The notes beneath the pieces were generated by a model that ran no database searches, was not told where the DNA came from, and was given only the letters and a program-made list of their open reading frames with translations. The position numbers and the translations under genes were made by a program. DNA of 64,000 nucleotides. Source: Streptomyces sp. NRRL S-31. Lineage in GTDB: Bacteria; Actinomycetota; Actinomycetes; Streptomycetales; Streptomycetaceae. Each line of letters starts with the position of its first letter. The stretch's first letter is position 1. Shown here piece after piece: positions 1 through 8,415 of the stretch. Location of the stretch: the NCBI RefSeq assembly GCF_000718775.1, contig NZ_JOCB01000032.1, positions 5,001 through 69,000 on the forward strand, read 5' to 3'.

Positions 1-2
1 TC

Positions 3-1262
3 GGTGTGGGCGTCGCCGCGGTCTCCAGGCTGCCCGCCTGGCCGGTGTGGGCCGCCGCCCTCTGGACGGCGGGCGAGGCGGCACGCGCGCGCGTGCCCTT
101 CAACGGCTTCCCCTGGGGCAAGATCGCGTTCGGTCAGGCGGACGGCGTCTTCCTGCCGCTCGCCGCGGTCGGCGGCACCCCCGTCCTGGGCTTCGCGGTC
201 GTCCTGTGCGGATTCGGGCTGTACGAGGTCGGGCGGCTGATCGCCGAGCGGCGCCGCACCCGGACCGTACGGCGCGCCGCCGCGACCGCCGCGCTGCTGA
301 GCGTCGCCGTGCCGGTGGCCGGTGCCGTCGCGGCCCGTGCGCTGGTGAGCGACGCGGCGGAGAACGGCACCGCGACGGTGGCGCTCATCCAGGGCAACGT
401 GCCGCGCGCCGGTCTGGAGTTCAACGCCCAGCGGCGGGCCGTGCTCGACTACCACGCGCGCGAGACGCACAAGCTCGCCGCCGACGTCCGGGCGGGCAAG
501 GCCGTCAAGCCCGACTTCGTCCTGTGGCCGGAGAACTCCTCCGACCTCGACCCCTTCGCGTACGCCGACGCCGCCGACGTGATCGAGCAGGCGGCCAGGG
601 ACATCGGGGTGCCCGTCTCCGTCGGCGGTGTCGTGGAGCGGGACGGCAAGCTGCTCAACGAGCAGATCCTGTGGGACCCGGTCAAGGGCCCGACGCAGAC
701 CTACGACAAGCGGCGGATCCAGCCCTTCGGCGAGTACCTTCCGCTGCGCTCGCTCGTCGGCGCGATCAACAAGGACTGGACCGACATGGCCCGCCAGGAC
801 TTCAGTCCGGGCGACAAGCCGGGCGTCTTCGACATCAAGGGCACGAAGGTGGGCCTGGCCACGTGCTACGAGGCCGCCTTCGACTGGGCCGTGCGGGACA
901 CGGTGACGCGCGGCGCGGAGATGATCTCCGTGCCGAGCAACAACGCCACCTTTGACCGCAGCGAGATGACGTACCAGCAACTCGCCATGTCCCGCATCCG
1001 TGCCGTCGAGCACAGCCGCACCGTGACCGTGCCCGTGACCAGCGGCGTCAGCGCGGTGATCATGCCGGACGGGCGGATCACCCAGAAGACCGGCATGTTC
1101 GTGCCCGCCTACCTCGTCCAGAAGGTGCCGCTGCGCACCTCCACGACCCCCGCCACCGAGTTGGGCATCCTCCCGGAGATCGCCCTGGTGCTGGTCGCCG
1201 CGGGCGGGATCGGCTGGGCGATCGGGTCCGGTCTGCGCGCCCGGCGCGCCGGTGACGCGTAG
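3..1262 (+). CDS. lnt: Apolipoprotein N-acyltransferase, 3' part (start lies before the window)
   Basis: Transfers the third acyl chain onto the N-terminal cysteine of lipoproteins in the cytoplasmic membrane. The frame is open from the first base, so the N-terminal membrane helices are cut off by the window edge; about 419 codons remain of a usual 520-540. The start of the visible part still holds hydrophobic helices, then a carbon-nitrogen hydrolase domain. The three catalytic residues are visible: Glu in WPENSSD (codon 531-533), Lys in YDKRRIQPFGEYLP (708-710) and Cys in ATCYEAAFD (864-866). A last hydrophobic segment (about 1160-1230) ends in a basic tail. The gene stands alone before a NUDIX gene on the same strand. 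Identification is firm; only the true start is unknown. Confidence 0.93.
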   Translation, partial: GVGVAAVSRLPAWPVWAAALWTAGEAARARVPFNGFPWGKIAFGQADGVFLPLAAVGGTPVLGFAVVLCGFGLYEVGRLIAERRRTRTVRRAAATAALLSVAVPVAGAVAARALVSDAAENGTATVALIQGNVPRAGLEFNAQRRAVLDYHARETHKLAADVRAGKAVKPDFVLWPENSSDLDPFAYADAADVIEQAARDIGVPVSVGGVVERDGKLLNEQILWDPVKGPTQTYDKRRIQPFGEYLPLRSLVGAINKDWTDMARQDFSPGDKPGVFDIKGTKVGLATCYEAAFDWAVRDTVTRGAEMISVPSNNATFDRSEMTYQQLAMSRIRAVEHSRTVTVPVTSGVSAVIMPDGRITQKTGMFVPAYLVQKVPLRTSTTPATELGILPEIALVLVAAGGIGWAIGSGLRARRAGDA

Positions 1263-1320
1263 CCGCCCGCCGCCGTACGCCGCCGGGTGTGCGCTTGCCA
1301 TACGTCTGCCTGCGCCTGCC

Positions 1321-1374
1321 GCACACCCGGTGTCTGCCGCATACCGGGTGTCTGTCGCACACATGGTTGTCTGC
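1321..1374. repeat. Three-copy imperfect 18-bp tandem repeat
   Basis: Between lnt and the NUDIX gene the 18-base unit GCACACCCGGTGTCTGCC is followed by two diverged copies (GCATACCGGGTGTCTGTC and GCACACATGGTTGTCTGC). Each unit contains a short CACCCGGTG-type palindrome. It lies upstream of the chosen NUDIX start; no function is shown by the sequence. An artificial open frame on the minus strand here has repeated Gly-Met-Arg-Gln-type units for the same reason. Confidence 0.7.
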
Positions 1375-1465
1375 GGACACCGGGCGGCCGGCGCCGCTCA
1401 GCGCGGGGCGTCGTCAGGCCCCGGAAGCGACCGGTGCCGGGCCGTGGGCCGCTAGGGTCGGAACC

Positions 1466-1945
1466 ATGGCTATCCCTGATTTCCTCCGCACGCTCAGGGT
1501 CTTTGCCGGGCAGCAGTTGCTCTGGCTCCCCGGGGTCACCGCGATCGTCTTCGACGACGAGGGCAGAGTGCTGCTCGGCCGGCGGTCCGACACCCGCAAG
1601 TGGTCGGTGATCGGCGGCATCCCCGAGCCCGGTGAGCAGCCCGCGGCCTGCGCCGTGCGGGAGGTCCACGAGGAGACCGCGGTGCACTGTGTGGTCGAGC
1701 GGGTGGTCCTGGTCCAGGCGCTGGAGCCGGTCACCTACCCCAACGGCGACATCTGCCAGTACATGGACATCACCCTCCGCTGCCGGGCCGTGGGCGGCGA
1801 GGCCCGGGTCAACGACGACGAGTCACTGGAAGTCGGCTGGTTCCCGGTGGACGCGCTGCCCGAACTCCACGAGTTCGCCCTCTTCCGCATCAAGCAGGCC
1901 ATGTCCGATGCACCCACATGGTTCGACCCTATGACTGTCGGCTGA
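1466..1945 (+). CDS. NUDIX hydrolase
   Basis: A 159-residue pyrophosphohydrolase of the NUDIX family, acting on a nucleoside diphosphate linked to some other moiety; the substrate cannot be told. The NUDIX box is seen as GIPEPGEQPAACAV followed by REVHEETAV, matching Gx5Ex7REUxEExGU except that the last Gly is Ala. An ATG at 1466 was preferred to an in-frame ATG at 1289 because the protein then begins MAIPDFLRTL just before the fold; the upstream frame would translate the tandem repeat. Monocistronic between lnt and an SDR gene. Confidence 0.85.
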   Translation: MAIPDFLRTLRVFAGQQLLWLPGVTAIVFDDEGRVLLGRRSDTRKWSVIGGIPEPGEQPAACAVREVHEETAVHCVVERVVLVQALEPVTYPNGDICQYMDITLRCRAVGGEARVNDDESLEVGWFPVDALPELHEFALFRIKQAMSDAPTWFDPMTVG

Positions 1946-1999
1946 AGTATGGGTGATTGCCATATGTGGTGAGTGTGGGGTTCCGCTTAGGGTCGGCAC

Positions 2000-2827
2000 A
2001 TGACCTCGTCCACCCCCCTCCCCGGCCTCGGCCCCGGTTCCCGAGTCCAGCCCCTCGCCCTCGACCTCGACGGCCGCACCGCGCTCGTCACCGGTGCCGC
2101 CAGCGGTATCGGCCGCGCCTGCGCGCTGCGACTGGCCGCCGCCGGGGCCGAGGTACGTGCCGTCGACCGGGACGCGGCGGGCCTGGCCGACCTGGCCGAC
2201 CATGCGAAGCGAGCGGGCGACCTGGCGGGCGGCATCGTCCCGCGCGTCGTGGACCTCACCGACCTGGACGCGGCCGAACGCGCCGCCACCGGCGTGGACG
2301 TGCTGGTCAACAACGCCGGACTGCAACTCGTACGGCCTCTGGAGGAGTTTCCGCCCGAGGTGTTCCACACGGTGCTGACCGTGATGCTGGAGGCGCCGTT
2401 CCGCCTGATCCGCGGTGCCCTCCCGCATATGTACGCGCAGGGCTGGGGCCGGATCGTCAATGTGTCCTCCGTCCATGGTCTGCGGGCATCGGCCTTCAAG
2501 TCCGCCTATGTGGCCGCCAAACATGGTCTCGAAGGACTGTCCAAGACGGCCGCGCTGGAAGGCGCTCCCCATGGGGTGACCTCGAACTGTGTGAACCCGG
2601 CCTATGTGCGCACCCCCCTGGTCGAGCGGCAGATCGCCGACCAGGCACAGGCGCACGGCATCTCCGAGGACCGCGTCCTGACCGAGGTCCTGCTGAAGGA
2701 CAGCGCGCTGCGGCGGCTCATCGACCCCGAGGAGGTCGCCGAGGCCGTGGCCTACCTGTGCAGCCCGCAGGCGTCCTTCGTCACCGGCACCTCGCTCGTC
2801 CTGGACGGCGGGTGGACGGCCCACTGA
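2000..2827 (+). CDS. 3-hydroxybutyrate dehydrogenase (SDR family)
   Basis: An NAD(P)-dependent short-chain dehydrogenase of 275 residues, most like D-3-hydroxybutyrate dehydrogenases that oxidise 3-hydroxybutyrate to acetoacetate. The cofactor motif TGAASGIG is at residues 31-38, NNAG at 104-107, the catalytic Ser in NVSS (about 156-157), Tyr170 and Lys174 in SAYVAAKHG, and the C-terminal TSLVLDGGW strand is intact. The residues NPAYVRTPLVERQI after the active site are typical of the hydroxybutyrate branch. It is followed after 70 bases by a PucR-type regulator and then by a convergent MHS transporter, a group that suggests uptake and use of a small carboxylate. The specific substrate is family-based inference. 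Confidence 0.8.
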   Translation: MTSSTPLPGLGPGSRVQPLALDLDGRTALVTGAASGIGRACALRLAAAGAEVRAVDRDAAGLADLADHAKRAGDLAGGIVPRVVDLTDLDAAERAATGVDVLVNNAGLQLVRPLEEFPPEVFHTVLTVMLEAPFRLIRGALPHMYAQGWGRIVNVSSVHGLRASAFKSAYVAAKHGLEGLSKTAALEGAPHGVTSNCVNPAYVRTPLVERQIADQAQAHGISEDRVLTEVLLKDSALRRLIDPEEVAEAVAYLCSPQASFVTGTSLVLDGGWTAH

Positions 2828-2897
2828 CCGGCCCGGCGGCACCCGCGCCGGGAGTTTTCCACAGGCCTGCCGGGCCGCGTGGCCGATACGGAATCCT

Positions 2898-4823
2898 GTG
2901 ACCATGTCCCGCGATCACCTGAAGCCGGCACCCAGCTCCAGCGCCGAGGCCCCGTACTTGGAGCTGCTGGCCCGCGACGCCTCCGTCGAGGCCTATGAGC
3001 AGCCCGTCCTGCTCGCCCGAGCCGAGGGCGAGCCGGCCGGCCGGATCGCCGCGCTGGAAGAGGCCAGACTGCTCGCCCTGCGCGTACGGGCGGAGCTGGA
3101 GGGACGGCGGCGGCGCGAGGCGGAGCTGTCGGCGCTCTTCGAGACCGCGCACGACCTCGCCGGGCTGCGCGACGTGGACGCCGTCCTGCAAGCCATCGTG
3201 CAGCGCGCCCGCTCCCTGCTCGGCACCGACGTCGCCTACCTCAGCCTCAACGACCCGGCACGCGGCGACACCTACATGCGGGTCACCGAGGGCTCCGTCG
3301 CCGCCCGCTTCCAGCAGCTGCGCCTCGGCATGGGGGAGGGGCTCGGCGGACTCGTCGCCCAGACCGCGCGGCCGTACGTCACCGACGACTACTTCCAGGA
3401 CGAACGCTTCCAGCACACCCACGTCATCGACGCCGGCGTCCAGGACGAGGGCCTGGTCGCCATCCTCGGCGTCCCCCTGATGCTGGGCCCGCACGTGATC
3501 GGCGTGCTCTTCGCGGCCGATCGGCGGGCGCGGGTCTTCGAACGCGAGCAGATCGCCCTGCTCGGCTCCTTCGCCGCGCTCGCCGCCGCGGCCATCGACA
3601 CCGCCAACCTGCTCACCGAGACCCGCTCCGCCCTGGCCGGCCTGGAGCGCGCCAACGAGATCATCCGGGACCGCAGCGGCGTCATCGAACGCGCCTCCGA
3701 GGTCCACGACCGGCTCGCCGAACTCGTCCTGCGCGGCGGCGGAGTCCACGACGTGGCGGCCGCCGTCTCCCGGGTCCTCGACGGCACCGTCGAGTTCGCG
3801 GAGGCCACGGCGGCACCCGGCGAGGCGCTGGAGGCGTCCCGCGCCGAGGGACACGCGGTACGGCACGGCAAGGACTGGATCGCCGCCGTGGCGGCGGGCG
3901 GCGAACTCCTCGGCGCGCTGGTCCTGCGCGGCCACCCCGGCCTCGACCCGGTCGACCAGCGCACCCTGGAGCGCGCGGCGATGGTCACCTCCCTGCTGCT
4001 GCTCGCCCGCCGCTCCGCCGCCGAGGCCGAACACCGGGTGCGCGGCGAGCTGCTGGACGACCTGCTCGACGCCCGCGACCGGGACCCGCGCCTGCTCCGC
4101 GAACGAGCCAGCCGCCTCCACGCCGACCTGGACGCCACCCATGCCGTCCTCGCCGCCCGACTCGACGGACCGGCGGCCGACGCCGACGAGGAGGCTGCGG
4201 CCCGCCGCCGGCTGTGGTCCGCCGCGTCCCACCTGGCGGCCACCCGGCACGGACTGGCCGCGGCCCGTGACGGCGGCACGGTGCTGCTGCTGCCCCTCCG
4301 CGCCGGCGACACCGCCGCCGAGGTGGCCCGCCGCACCGCCCGTCACCTGGGCACCGCCGTCCACCAGCCCGTCACGGTCGGCGCCTCCGCGCCCGTCACC
4401 GACCTCGCCCGGCACCCCGAGACCGTGGCCGCCGCCTATGCCGAGGGCCGCCGCTGCCTGGACGCGCTGCACCTGCTGGGCCGGGTGGGGGAGGGCGCGG
4501 CGGCCGAGGACTTCGGCTTCCTCGGGCTGCTCCTCGCGGGCGAACGGGACATCGCCGGCTTCGTCGAGCGGACCATCGGTCCCGTGGTCTCCTACGACGA
4601 GCGGCGCGGCACGGAGCTGCTGCGGACCCTGGACGCGTACTTCGAGGGCGGGATGAGCCCGGCGCGCACCAAGGACGCGCTGCACGTCCACGTGAACACG
4701 GTGGCGCAGCGGCTGGAGCGCGTGGGCCGCCTGCTCGGCACGGACTGGCAGACCCCCGCCCGGGCGCTGGAGATCCAACTCGCCCTGCGGCTGCACCGGC
4801 TGGCCGCACCGAGACGACTCTGA
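2898..4823 (+). CDS. GAF-domain PucR/CdaR-type transcriptional regulator
   Basis: A cytoplasmic DNA-binding regulator of 641 residues. A coiled N-terminal stretch rich in Glu/Arg/Leu (residues 20-80) is followed by a GAF sensor domain (about 85-230, including the GMGEGLGG and VPLMLGPHVIGVLF segments). The C-terminal end is a PucR-type helix-turn-helix: LRTLDAYFEGGMSP then the recognition helix in VHVNTVAQRLERVGRLLG (about 585-625). A GTG start at 2898 and ATG at 2904 are both possible and differ by two residues. It lies directly behind the hydroxybutyrate dehydrogenase, so it probably senses a related small molecule and controls that gene and the neighbouring transporter; this is inference from context. 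Confidence 0.85.
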   Translation: MTMSRDHLKPAPSSSAEAPYLELLARDASVEAYEQPVLLARAEGEPAGRIAALEEARLLALRVRAELEGRRRREAELSALFETAHDLAGLRDVDAVLQAIVQRARSLLGTDVAYLSLNDPARGDTYMRVTEGSVAARFQQLRLGMGEGLGGLVAQTARPYVTDDYFQDERFQHTHVIDAGVQDEGLVAILGVPLMLGPHVIGVLFAADRRARVFEREQIALLGSFAALAAAAIDTANLLTETRSALAGLERANEIIRDRSGVIERASEVHDRLAELVLRGGGVHDVAAAVSRVLDGTVEFAEATAAPGEALEASRAEGHAVRHGKDWIAAVAAGGELLGALVLRGHPGLDPVDQRTLERAAMVTSLLLLARRSAAEAEHRVRGELLDDLLDARDRDPRLLRERASRLHADLDATHAVLAARLDGPAADADEEAAARRRLWSAASHLAATRHGLAAARDGGTVLLLPLRAGDTAAEVARRTARHLGTAVHQPVTVGASAPVTDLARHPETVAAAYAEGRRCLDALHLLGRVGEGAAAEDFGFLGLLLAGERDIAGFVERTIGPVVSYDERRGTELLRTLDAYFEGGMSPARTKDALHVHVNTVAQRLERVGRLLGTDWQTPARALEIQLALRLHRLAAPRRL

Positions 4824-4843
4824 CCGGCCCCTCGGGGCCGGTC
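4822..4843 (+). terminator. Hairpin after the PucR-type gene
   Basis: GACCGGCCCC and GGGGCCGGTC pair around a two-base loop, starting inside the TGA of the regulator. It is GC-rich without a T tract, as is common in Streptomyces. Confidence 0.6.
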
Positions 4844-4860
4844 GGAGTCGCCGCGTGCGG

Positions 4861-4887
4861 GGCGCCGCGGAGGTGCTCCGCGGCGCC
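4861..4887 (-). terminator. Hairpin after the MHS transporter gene
   Basis: A perfect 11-bp stem (GGCGCCGCGGA / TCCGCGGCGCC) with a five-base loop ends three bases after the transporter stop. Together with the hairpin at 4822-4843 it separates two convergent genes. Confidence 0.65.
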
Positions 4888-4889
4888 GG

Positions 4890-6269
4890 TCAGACGGTCC
4901 GCGCCCCGGCGGCGGGAGCCGCCTCGGCGGACGCGCCGTCCGCAGCCTCGACCTCGCCGAGATCCCGGTGCCGCGTCTCCCGCGCGAAGCCCACCGCGGC
5001 GAGGGTCAGCACCGCGGCGGCGATCACATACAGCGCGATCGGGGTGGAGCTGTCGTAGTCGGAGAGCAGCGCGGTGGCGATGAGCGGGGCGGGCGCACCG
5101 GCCGCCACGGAGGCGAACTGGGCGCCGATGGACGCGCCCGAGTACCGCATCCGGGTCGCGAACATCTCGGCGAAGAACGCGGCCTGGGGCGCGTACATCG
5201 CGCCGTGCAGCACCAGCCCGACGGTCACGGCGAGGATCAGGTACCCGAACGACCCGGTGTCCACCAGCGCGAAGAACGGGAACATCCACAGCCCGACGCC
5301 GGCCGCGCCCAGCAGGTACACCGGCCGCCGCCCGACCCGGTCGGACAGCGCGCCCCAGGCCGGGATGACGGCGAAGTGCACGGCGGAGCCGATGAGCACG
5401 GCGTTCAGCGCGGTCTGCTTGGAGACACCGGCCGAGGTGGTGGCGTAGACGAGAATGAACGCGGTGATGACGTAGTAGCTGATGTTCTCCGCCATCCGGG
5501 CGCCCATCGCCACGAGCACGTCCCGCCAGTGGTACCGCAGCACGGACACGAGCGGCAGCTTCTCGTCCTCCTCGCCCCGCCGGGCCTCGGCGCGCTCCAA
5601 CGCCTCCTTGAAGACGGGCGATTCGTCGACGGACAGACGGATCCACAGACCGACGAGCACGAGCACCCCGGAGAGCAGGAACGGAATCCGCCAGCCCCAG
5701 CTGCCGAAGGCGTCGTCGGACAGGACGGCGGTGAGCAGCGAGAGCACACCGGTCGCGAGCAACTGCCCGGCCGGCGCGCCGGTCTGCGGCCAGGAGGCCC
5801 AGAAGCCGCGCCGTCGCGCGTCCCCGTGCTCCGAGACCAGCAGGACGGCGCCGCCCCACTCGCCGCCGAGCGCGAAGCCCTGCACCAGCCGCAGCACGGT
5901 GAGGAGTACCGGAGCCGCGCTCCCGACGGTGGCGTGTGTGGGCAGCAGCCCGATCGCGAACGTCGCCCCGCCCATCAGCAAGAGACTCAGCACCAGCAGC
6001 TTCTTCCGCCCCAGCCGGTCACCGTAGTGCCCGAACACGAGCGCGCCCAGCGGGCGGGCGGCGAACCCGACGGCGTACGTCAGAAACGACAGCAGCGTCC
6101 CGACCAGCGGATCGGAGTCAGGAAAGAACAGCTTGTTGAAGACCAGCGCGGCGGCGGAGCCGTAGAGGAAGAAGTCGTACCACTCGATGGTGGTCCCGAT
6201 GAGGCTGGCGGCGACGATGCGGGGAAGGCTCGCGGGGGGTGGGGGAGCGGTTGCTGCTTGGGCTGCCAT
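4890..6269 (-). CDS. MHS-family MFS transporter (metabolite:H+ symporter)
   Basis: A twelve-helix membrane transporter of 459 residues of the metabolite:H+ symporter branch of the major facilitator superfamily, which carries small organic acids such as shikimate, citrate or proline-type solutes. Diagnostic features are the N-terminal IGTTIEWYDFFLYG segment, FGHYGDRLGRKK between helices 2 and 3, the RLVQGFALGGEWGG motif of helix 4, and the mid-protein WRIPFLLSG and SDRVGRRPVY repeats. The start chosen is ATG 6269, preceded at 8 bases by GAGGAAG; an in-frame ATG at 6317 has no such site. It converges on the PucR-type regulator and may import the substrate of the neighbouring dehydrogenase. Confidence 0.85.
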   Translation of the reverse strand: MAAQAATAPPPPASLPRIVAASLIGTTIEWYDFFLYGSAAALVFNKLFFPDSDPLVGTLLSFLTYAVGFAARPLGALVFGHYGDRLGRKKLLVLSLLLMGGATFAIGLLPTHATVGSAAPVLLTVLRLVQGFALGGEWGGAVLLVSEHGDARRRGFWASWPQTGAPAGQLLATGVLSLLTAVLSDDAFGSWGWRIPFLLSGVLVLVGLWIRLSVDESPVFKEALERAEARRGEEDEKLPLVSVLRYHWRDVLVAMGARMAENISYYVITAFILVYATTSAGVSKQTALNAVLIGSAVHFAVIPAWGALSDRVGRRPVYLLGAAGVGLWMFPFFALVDTGSFGYLILAVTVGLVLHGAMYAPQAAFFAEMFATRMRYSGASIGAQFASVAAGAPAPLIATALLSDYDSSTPIALYVIAAAVLTLAAVGFARETRHRDLGEVEAADGASAEAAPAAGARTV

Positions 6270-6482
6270 GTGCGCCACTTCCTCGTGTGCGGTGGGGACG
6301 GGTACGTGTCGGCACACGGTAGGAAGATGCAGGTCAGGGGCACATGTGGTGGGGCACCATAGTTCGAGGCGCTGCTATGCGTGCGCCCACCATGCCGGTG
6401 CGGGGAGGGGCGATTCAAGGGCTCGGAAGTGGTCGAGACCAGCGCTGTCCGGTGCGCGCAGTTGGGGGTGATTTGACGGTGT

Positions 6483-6570
6483 GGTGCTGACTCCCGTGCT
6501 GGTTCGGTGCTGACTGAAAGCCCACGTCATCACCCGTGCTCACCCATCCCGTCCTGACTTGGTGCTGACT
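6483..6570. repeat. Three direct repeats of GGTGCTGACT
   Basis: Exact copies of GGTGCTGACT begin at 6483, 6506 and 6561, with diverged relatives between them (CGTGCTGGTT, CGTGCTCACC, CGTCCTGACT). The spacing of the first two is 23 bases and of the last two 55. Such arrays can be binding sites for a recombinase or replication protein, but no cognate gene is intact here. Confidence 0.6.
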
Positions 6571-6953
6571 ACGCTCCGTTGAACTCGGACATCTTGGGGC
6601 CGATCGGCTCAGGGTCGTTGCGTGGTAGGCGACTTGAATGAGAGGTCGACCCAACTTTGCCGCTCGGCAAGGCGTTGCGCGTGCGCGTGGTCCGCGTTCG
6701 GCCCAGCAGATTCTTCGGCTGCTGGTGGTACAGCATTCATGGCGTTGTGACCAGGGGGAATGAAGATCGTACTCACTCTGACTGGGGTCTTGGCCCGTGT
6801 ATGGTCCGGATCTCGTTCTTGATCGGTTGGGCGGGCGTAACTCGCGCAGAAGTGCTGCACTTCAGGCGCTCATGGGAGAGCGAAGGCCAGCTTGCGGTTG
6901 TGGCGAACCCGGATTGGCGGCGTGGCGGTCGCCTGAGGGCGAGGGGATCGCAA

Positions 6954-7157
6954 TTACCGTCCCTGGGCGCGGGCAGTGATCCGTGCGGGTTCCGCGCGAG
7001 TGTGGGTGAGTCCGAAAACGGCAGTGTGGCGTCGTGCCCGGGTAAGGGCGACGTACAGGGAACGATGCTCTTCGCCTTCGAGGACGAGGCTGCTGTACAT
7101 CGGGTGTGGGGAGCAGATGGCTGCGCCTGCCTGGCATGCAGGCCGAGATGGGAGCAT
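6954..7157 (-). pseudogene. Fragment of a superfamily I helicase C-terminus
   Basis: A short minus-strand frame contains EGEEHRSLYVALTRARRH (about 7020-7076), which matches helicase motif VI (YVALTRAR) of UvrD/Rep-type or DUF2075-type enzymes. Nothing of motifs I-V is present on either side, so this would be a remnant of about 45 recognisable codons. The call rests on one motif and could be chance. Confidence 0.35.
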
Positions 7158-7241
7158 ACCCGCGGGTGCGGGGATGCTCCCGCGCAGAAGGCCCGCCGGA
7201 CTGCCAGGCTCGGATGCTCCTCGCGCTCGCGGGGATGACTC
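7152..7241. CRISPR. Possible vestigial type I-E CRISPR unit (two degenerate repeats, one spacer)
   Basis: Two 29-base hairpin-forming units, 7152-7180 and 7213-7241, share the core GCGGGGATG at exactly 61 bases apart, leaving a 32-base spacer. That geometry and the GC-palindromic repeats resemble actinobacterial type I-E arrays. The units match at about 18 of 29 positions by eye, so if real the array is degenerate. A further weak copy may begin near 7095, 62 bases upstream. No cas genes are visible. Alternatively they are two terminator-like stem-loops. Confidence 0.35.
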
Positions 7242-7324
7242 CCCGAAACGGCGTTCAGGATGAGTCTGGGGCTGTGCGTTCTCTACAGCGTGGTCATGGT
7301 CCCTGAGGCGGAGGGGTTGAGGTA

Positions 7325-7609
7325 ATGGCGAGATATACGGTGGCTCTGCACGGTCACGCGGCGCTGCGCGTCGAGGCGGAAGCGGAGTCCGTGCAGGAGG
7401 CCAACCGCCTGGCGGTCGCGAAGGCGCCGAAGGTCAAGTATGTGCAGAGCCGGACGCCGGTGACGACGAGCAGGCTGGAGGGCCGAAGTGAGCGAGATCA
7501 GGCGCGACGAGTGGGTTGGGATGACCAAGTCGGCCAGGAGGTACGAGCCGTTCTGGGAGAGCGTCCGGGAGGCGGAGGCGCAGGGTCGTCCGGTGATGCA
7601 CGTCGTTAA
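7325..7609 (+). CDS. Small protein of unknown function
   Basis: A 94-residue frame beginning MARYTVALHGHAALRVEAEAE. The first 60 residues read like a small folded alpha/beta protein, while the last 35 overlap the next gene in another frame and look like run-on translation rich in Gly and Arg. The real product may therefore be shorter, through a frameshift near 7480. I do not recognise it. A GGAGGGG-like ribosome site precedes the ATG. It may be co-transcribed with the following ORF. Confidence 0.5.
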   Translation: MARYTVALHGHAALRVEAEAESVQEANRLAVAKAPKVKYVQSRTPVTTSRLEGRSERDQARRVGWDDQVGQEVRAVLGERPGGGGAGSSGDARR

Positions 7610-7829
7610 GGTCGGCAAGTTCATCATGCAGGCGTCCACGGACATCGAGCTGGCCAAGCTGTTCGCGGAACACCAGGTCTTCGACCAGGATGAGGTCGGC
7701 GAGTTCGACTGGGTGCCGGACGAGTTCGAGGTGCTGCATCTTCGGTTCAAGAACACGCGGACCGGGGAGTGGGAGTCCACCATCCAGTCCATCTCGACGG
7801 TGCCGGCGCTGCCGGAGGCGCCGAAGTGA
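7488..7829 (+). CDS. Small acidic protein of unknown function
   Basis: A 113-residue acidic protein starting at a GTG and overlapping the previous ORF by 122 bases. It has no signal peptide or membrane helix; the middle (HVVKVGKFIMQASTDIELAK) and the acidic stretch FDQDEVGEFDWVPDEFEV look like genuine coding sequence, and third positions are G/C-rich. I do not recognise the family. With its neighbour it sits in a stretch of mobile-element scars, so it may belong to an integrated element. Confidence 0.6.
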   Translation: MSEIRRDEWVGMTKSARRYEPFWESVREAEAQGRPVMHVVKVGKFIMQASTDIELAKLFAEHQVFDQDEVGEFDWVPDEFEVLHLRFKNTRTGEWESTIQSISTVPALPEAPK

Positions 7830-7921
7830 GTGAGCCGCAGGTCGATTGCGTGCGCTGGAGAGCGGCCTGCTGCGGCGGGCTCTTTTAGAGGTATGTGATC
7901 CCGTGCTGCTTGGGGGTGACC

Positions 7922-8040
7922 GTGGCACGGCGGAAACCGTGGGAGGTCAGTGACGAGCTGTGGGCGATGATTGAGCCGTTGCTGCTGAAGCATGAACGAC
8001 GGTTCCGGCACCCGGGGCGCAAGCGGATCGATGACCGCCG
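7922..8040 (+). pseudogene. N-terminal fragment of an IS5-family transposase
   Basis: Forty codons beginning VARRKPWEVSDELWAMIEPL and continuing to PGRKRIDDR match the start of IS5-type transposases from actinomycetes, preceded by a GTG. At about 8040 the homology stops in mid-domain and the sequence runs directly into the 3' part of an SDR gene on the other strand, so no catalytic DDE residues remain. It marks one side of a rearrangement at the left edge of the methylenomycin-like region. Confidence 0.75.
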
Positions 8041-8041
8041 G

Positions 8042-8415
8042 CCGAGCGGGGTCTCGCGGATGTTGGCCTCGCGGAAGGCGGGGGCGGCCGAGGCGGTCAT
8101 CTCGGTCTCGATGTGGCCGGGGTGGATCGTGTTGACGCGGATGCCGCGCGGGCCGAGCTCCAGCGCCGCCGTCTTCGACAGGTCCCGCAGTCCGCACTTG
8201 CCGGCGGTGCAGACGACCGGGTAGTGGGCGGTGAGGGCCGCCGAGGAACCGACGTTGACGATCGAGGACCCGGGTGGCGTCAGCGGGGCGAGGTGCTGGA
8301 TGCCGAGCAGCGGGCCGGTGACGTTGACGGCGTGCACCCGGGCGAAGTCCGCGGCCGCTACGTCGCCTAGGCGGGCGCGCCAGGTGATGCCCGTGTTGTT
8401 GCCCAGGCCGTGCAC
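8042..8415 (-). pseudogene. Short-chain dehydrogenase, truncated at both ends
   Basis: The middle of an SDR is readable: [46 protein letters not shown] and [17 protein letters not shown]. The N-terminal TGxxxGxG cofactor loop is missing upstream of 8415, and the protein breaks at IRETPLGR where the IS5 fragment begins. The active-site YxxxK also reads as CTAGK instead of YTASK. Non-functional remnant. Confidence 0.75.

Larger units (their letters stand above)
6270..7324. other. About 1 kb without an intact gene
   Basis: No convincing complete gene lies between the MHS transporter and the small ORF at 7325. What it holds: three copies of a 10-base direct repeat (6483-6570), a minus-strand helicase-motif fragment (6954-7157), and two CRISPR-like hairpin units (7152-7241). 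Local base composition is less GC-skewed at codon positions than in the flanking genes, in line with decayed or foreign DNA. Confidence 0.6.

Noticed and set aside
1109..1687. Minus-strand frame with a repeated Gly-Met-Arg-Gln-type unit
   Set aside because: The peptide repeat only reflects the 18-bp tandem DNA repeat and overlaps the NUDIX gene on the other strand.
2781..4796. 671-codon minus-strand open frame opposite the PucR-type gene
   Set aside because: Low-complexity shadow; the plus-strand frame has GAF and HTH domains.
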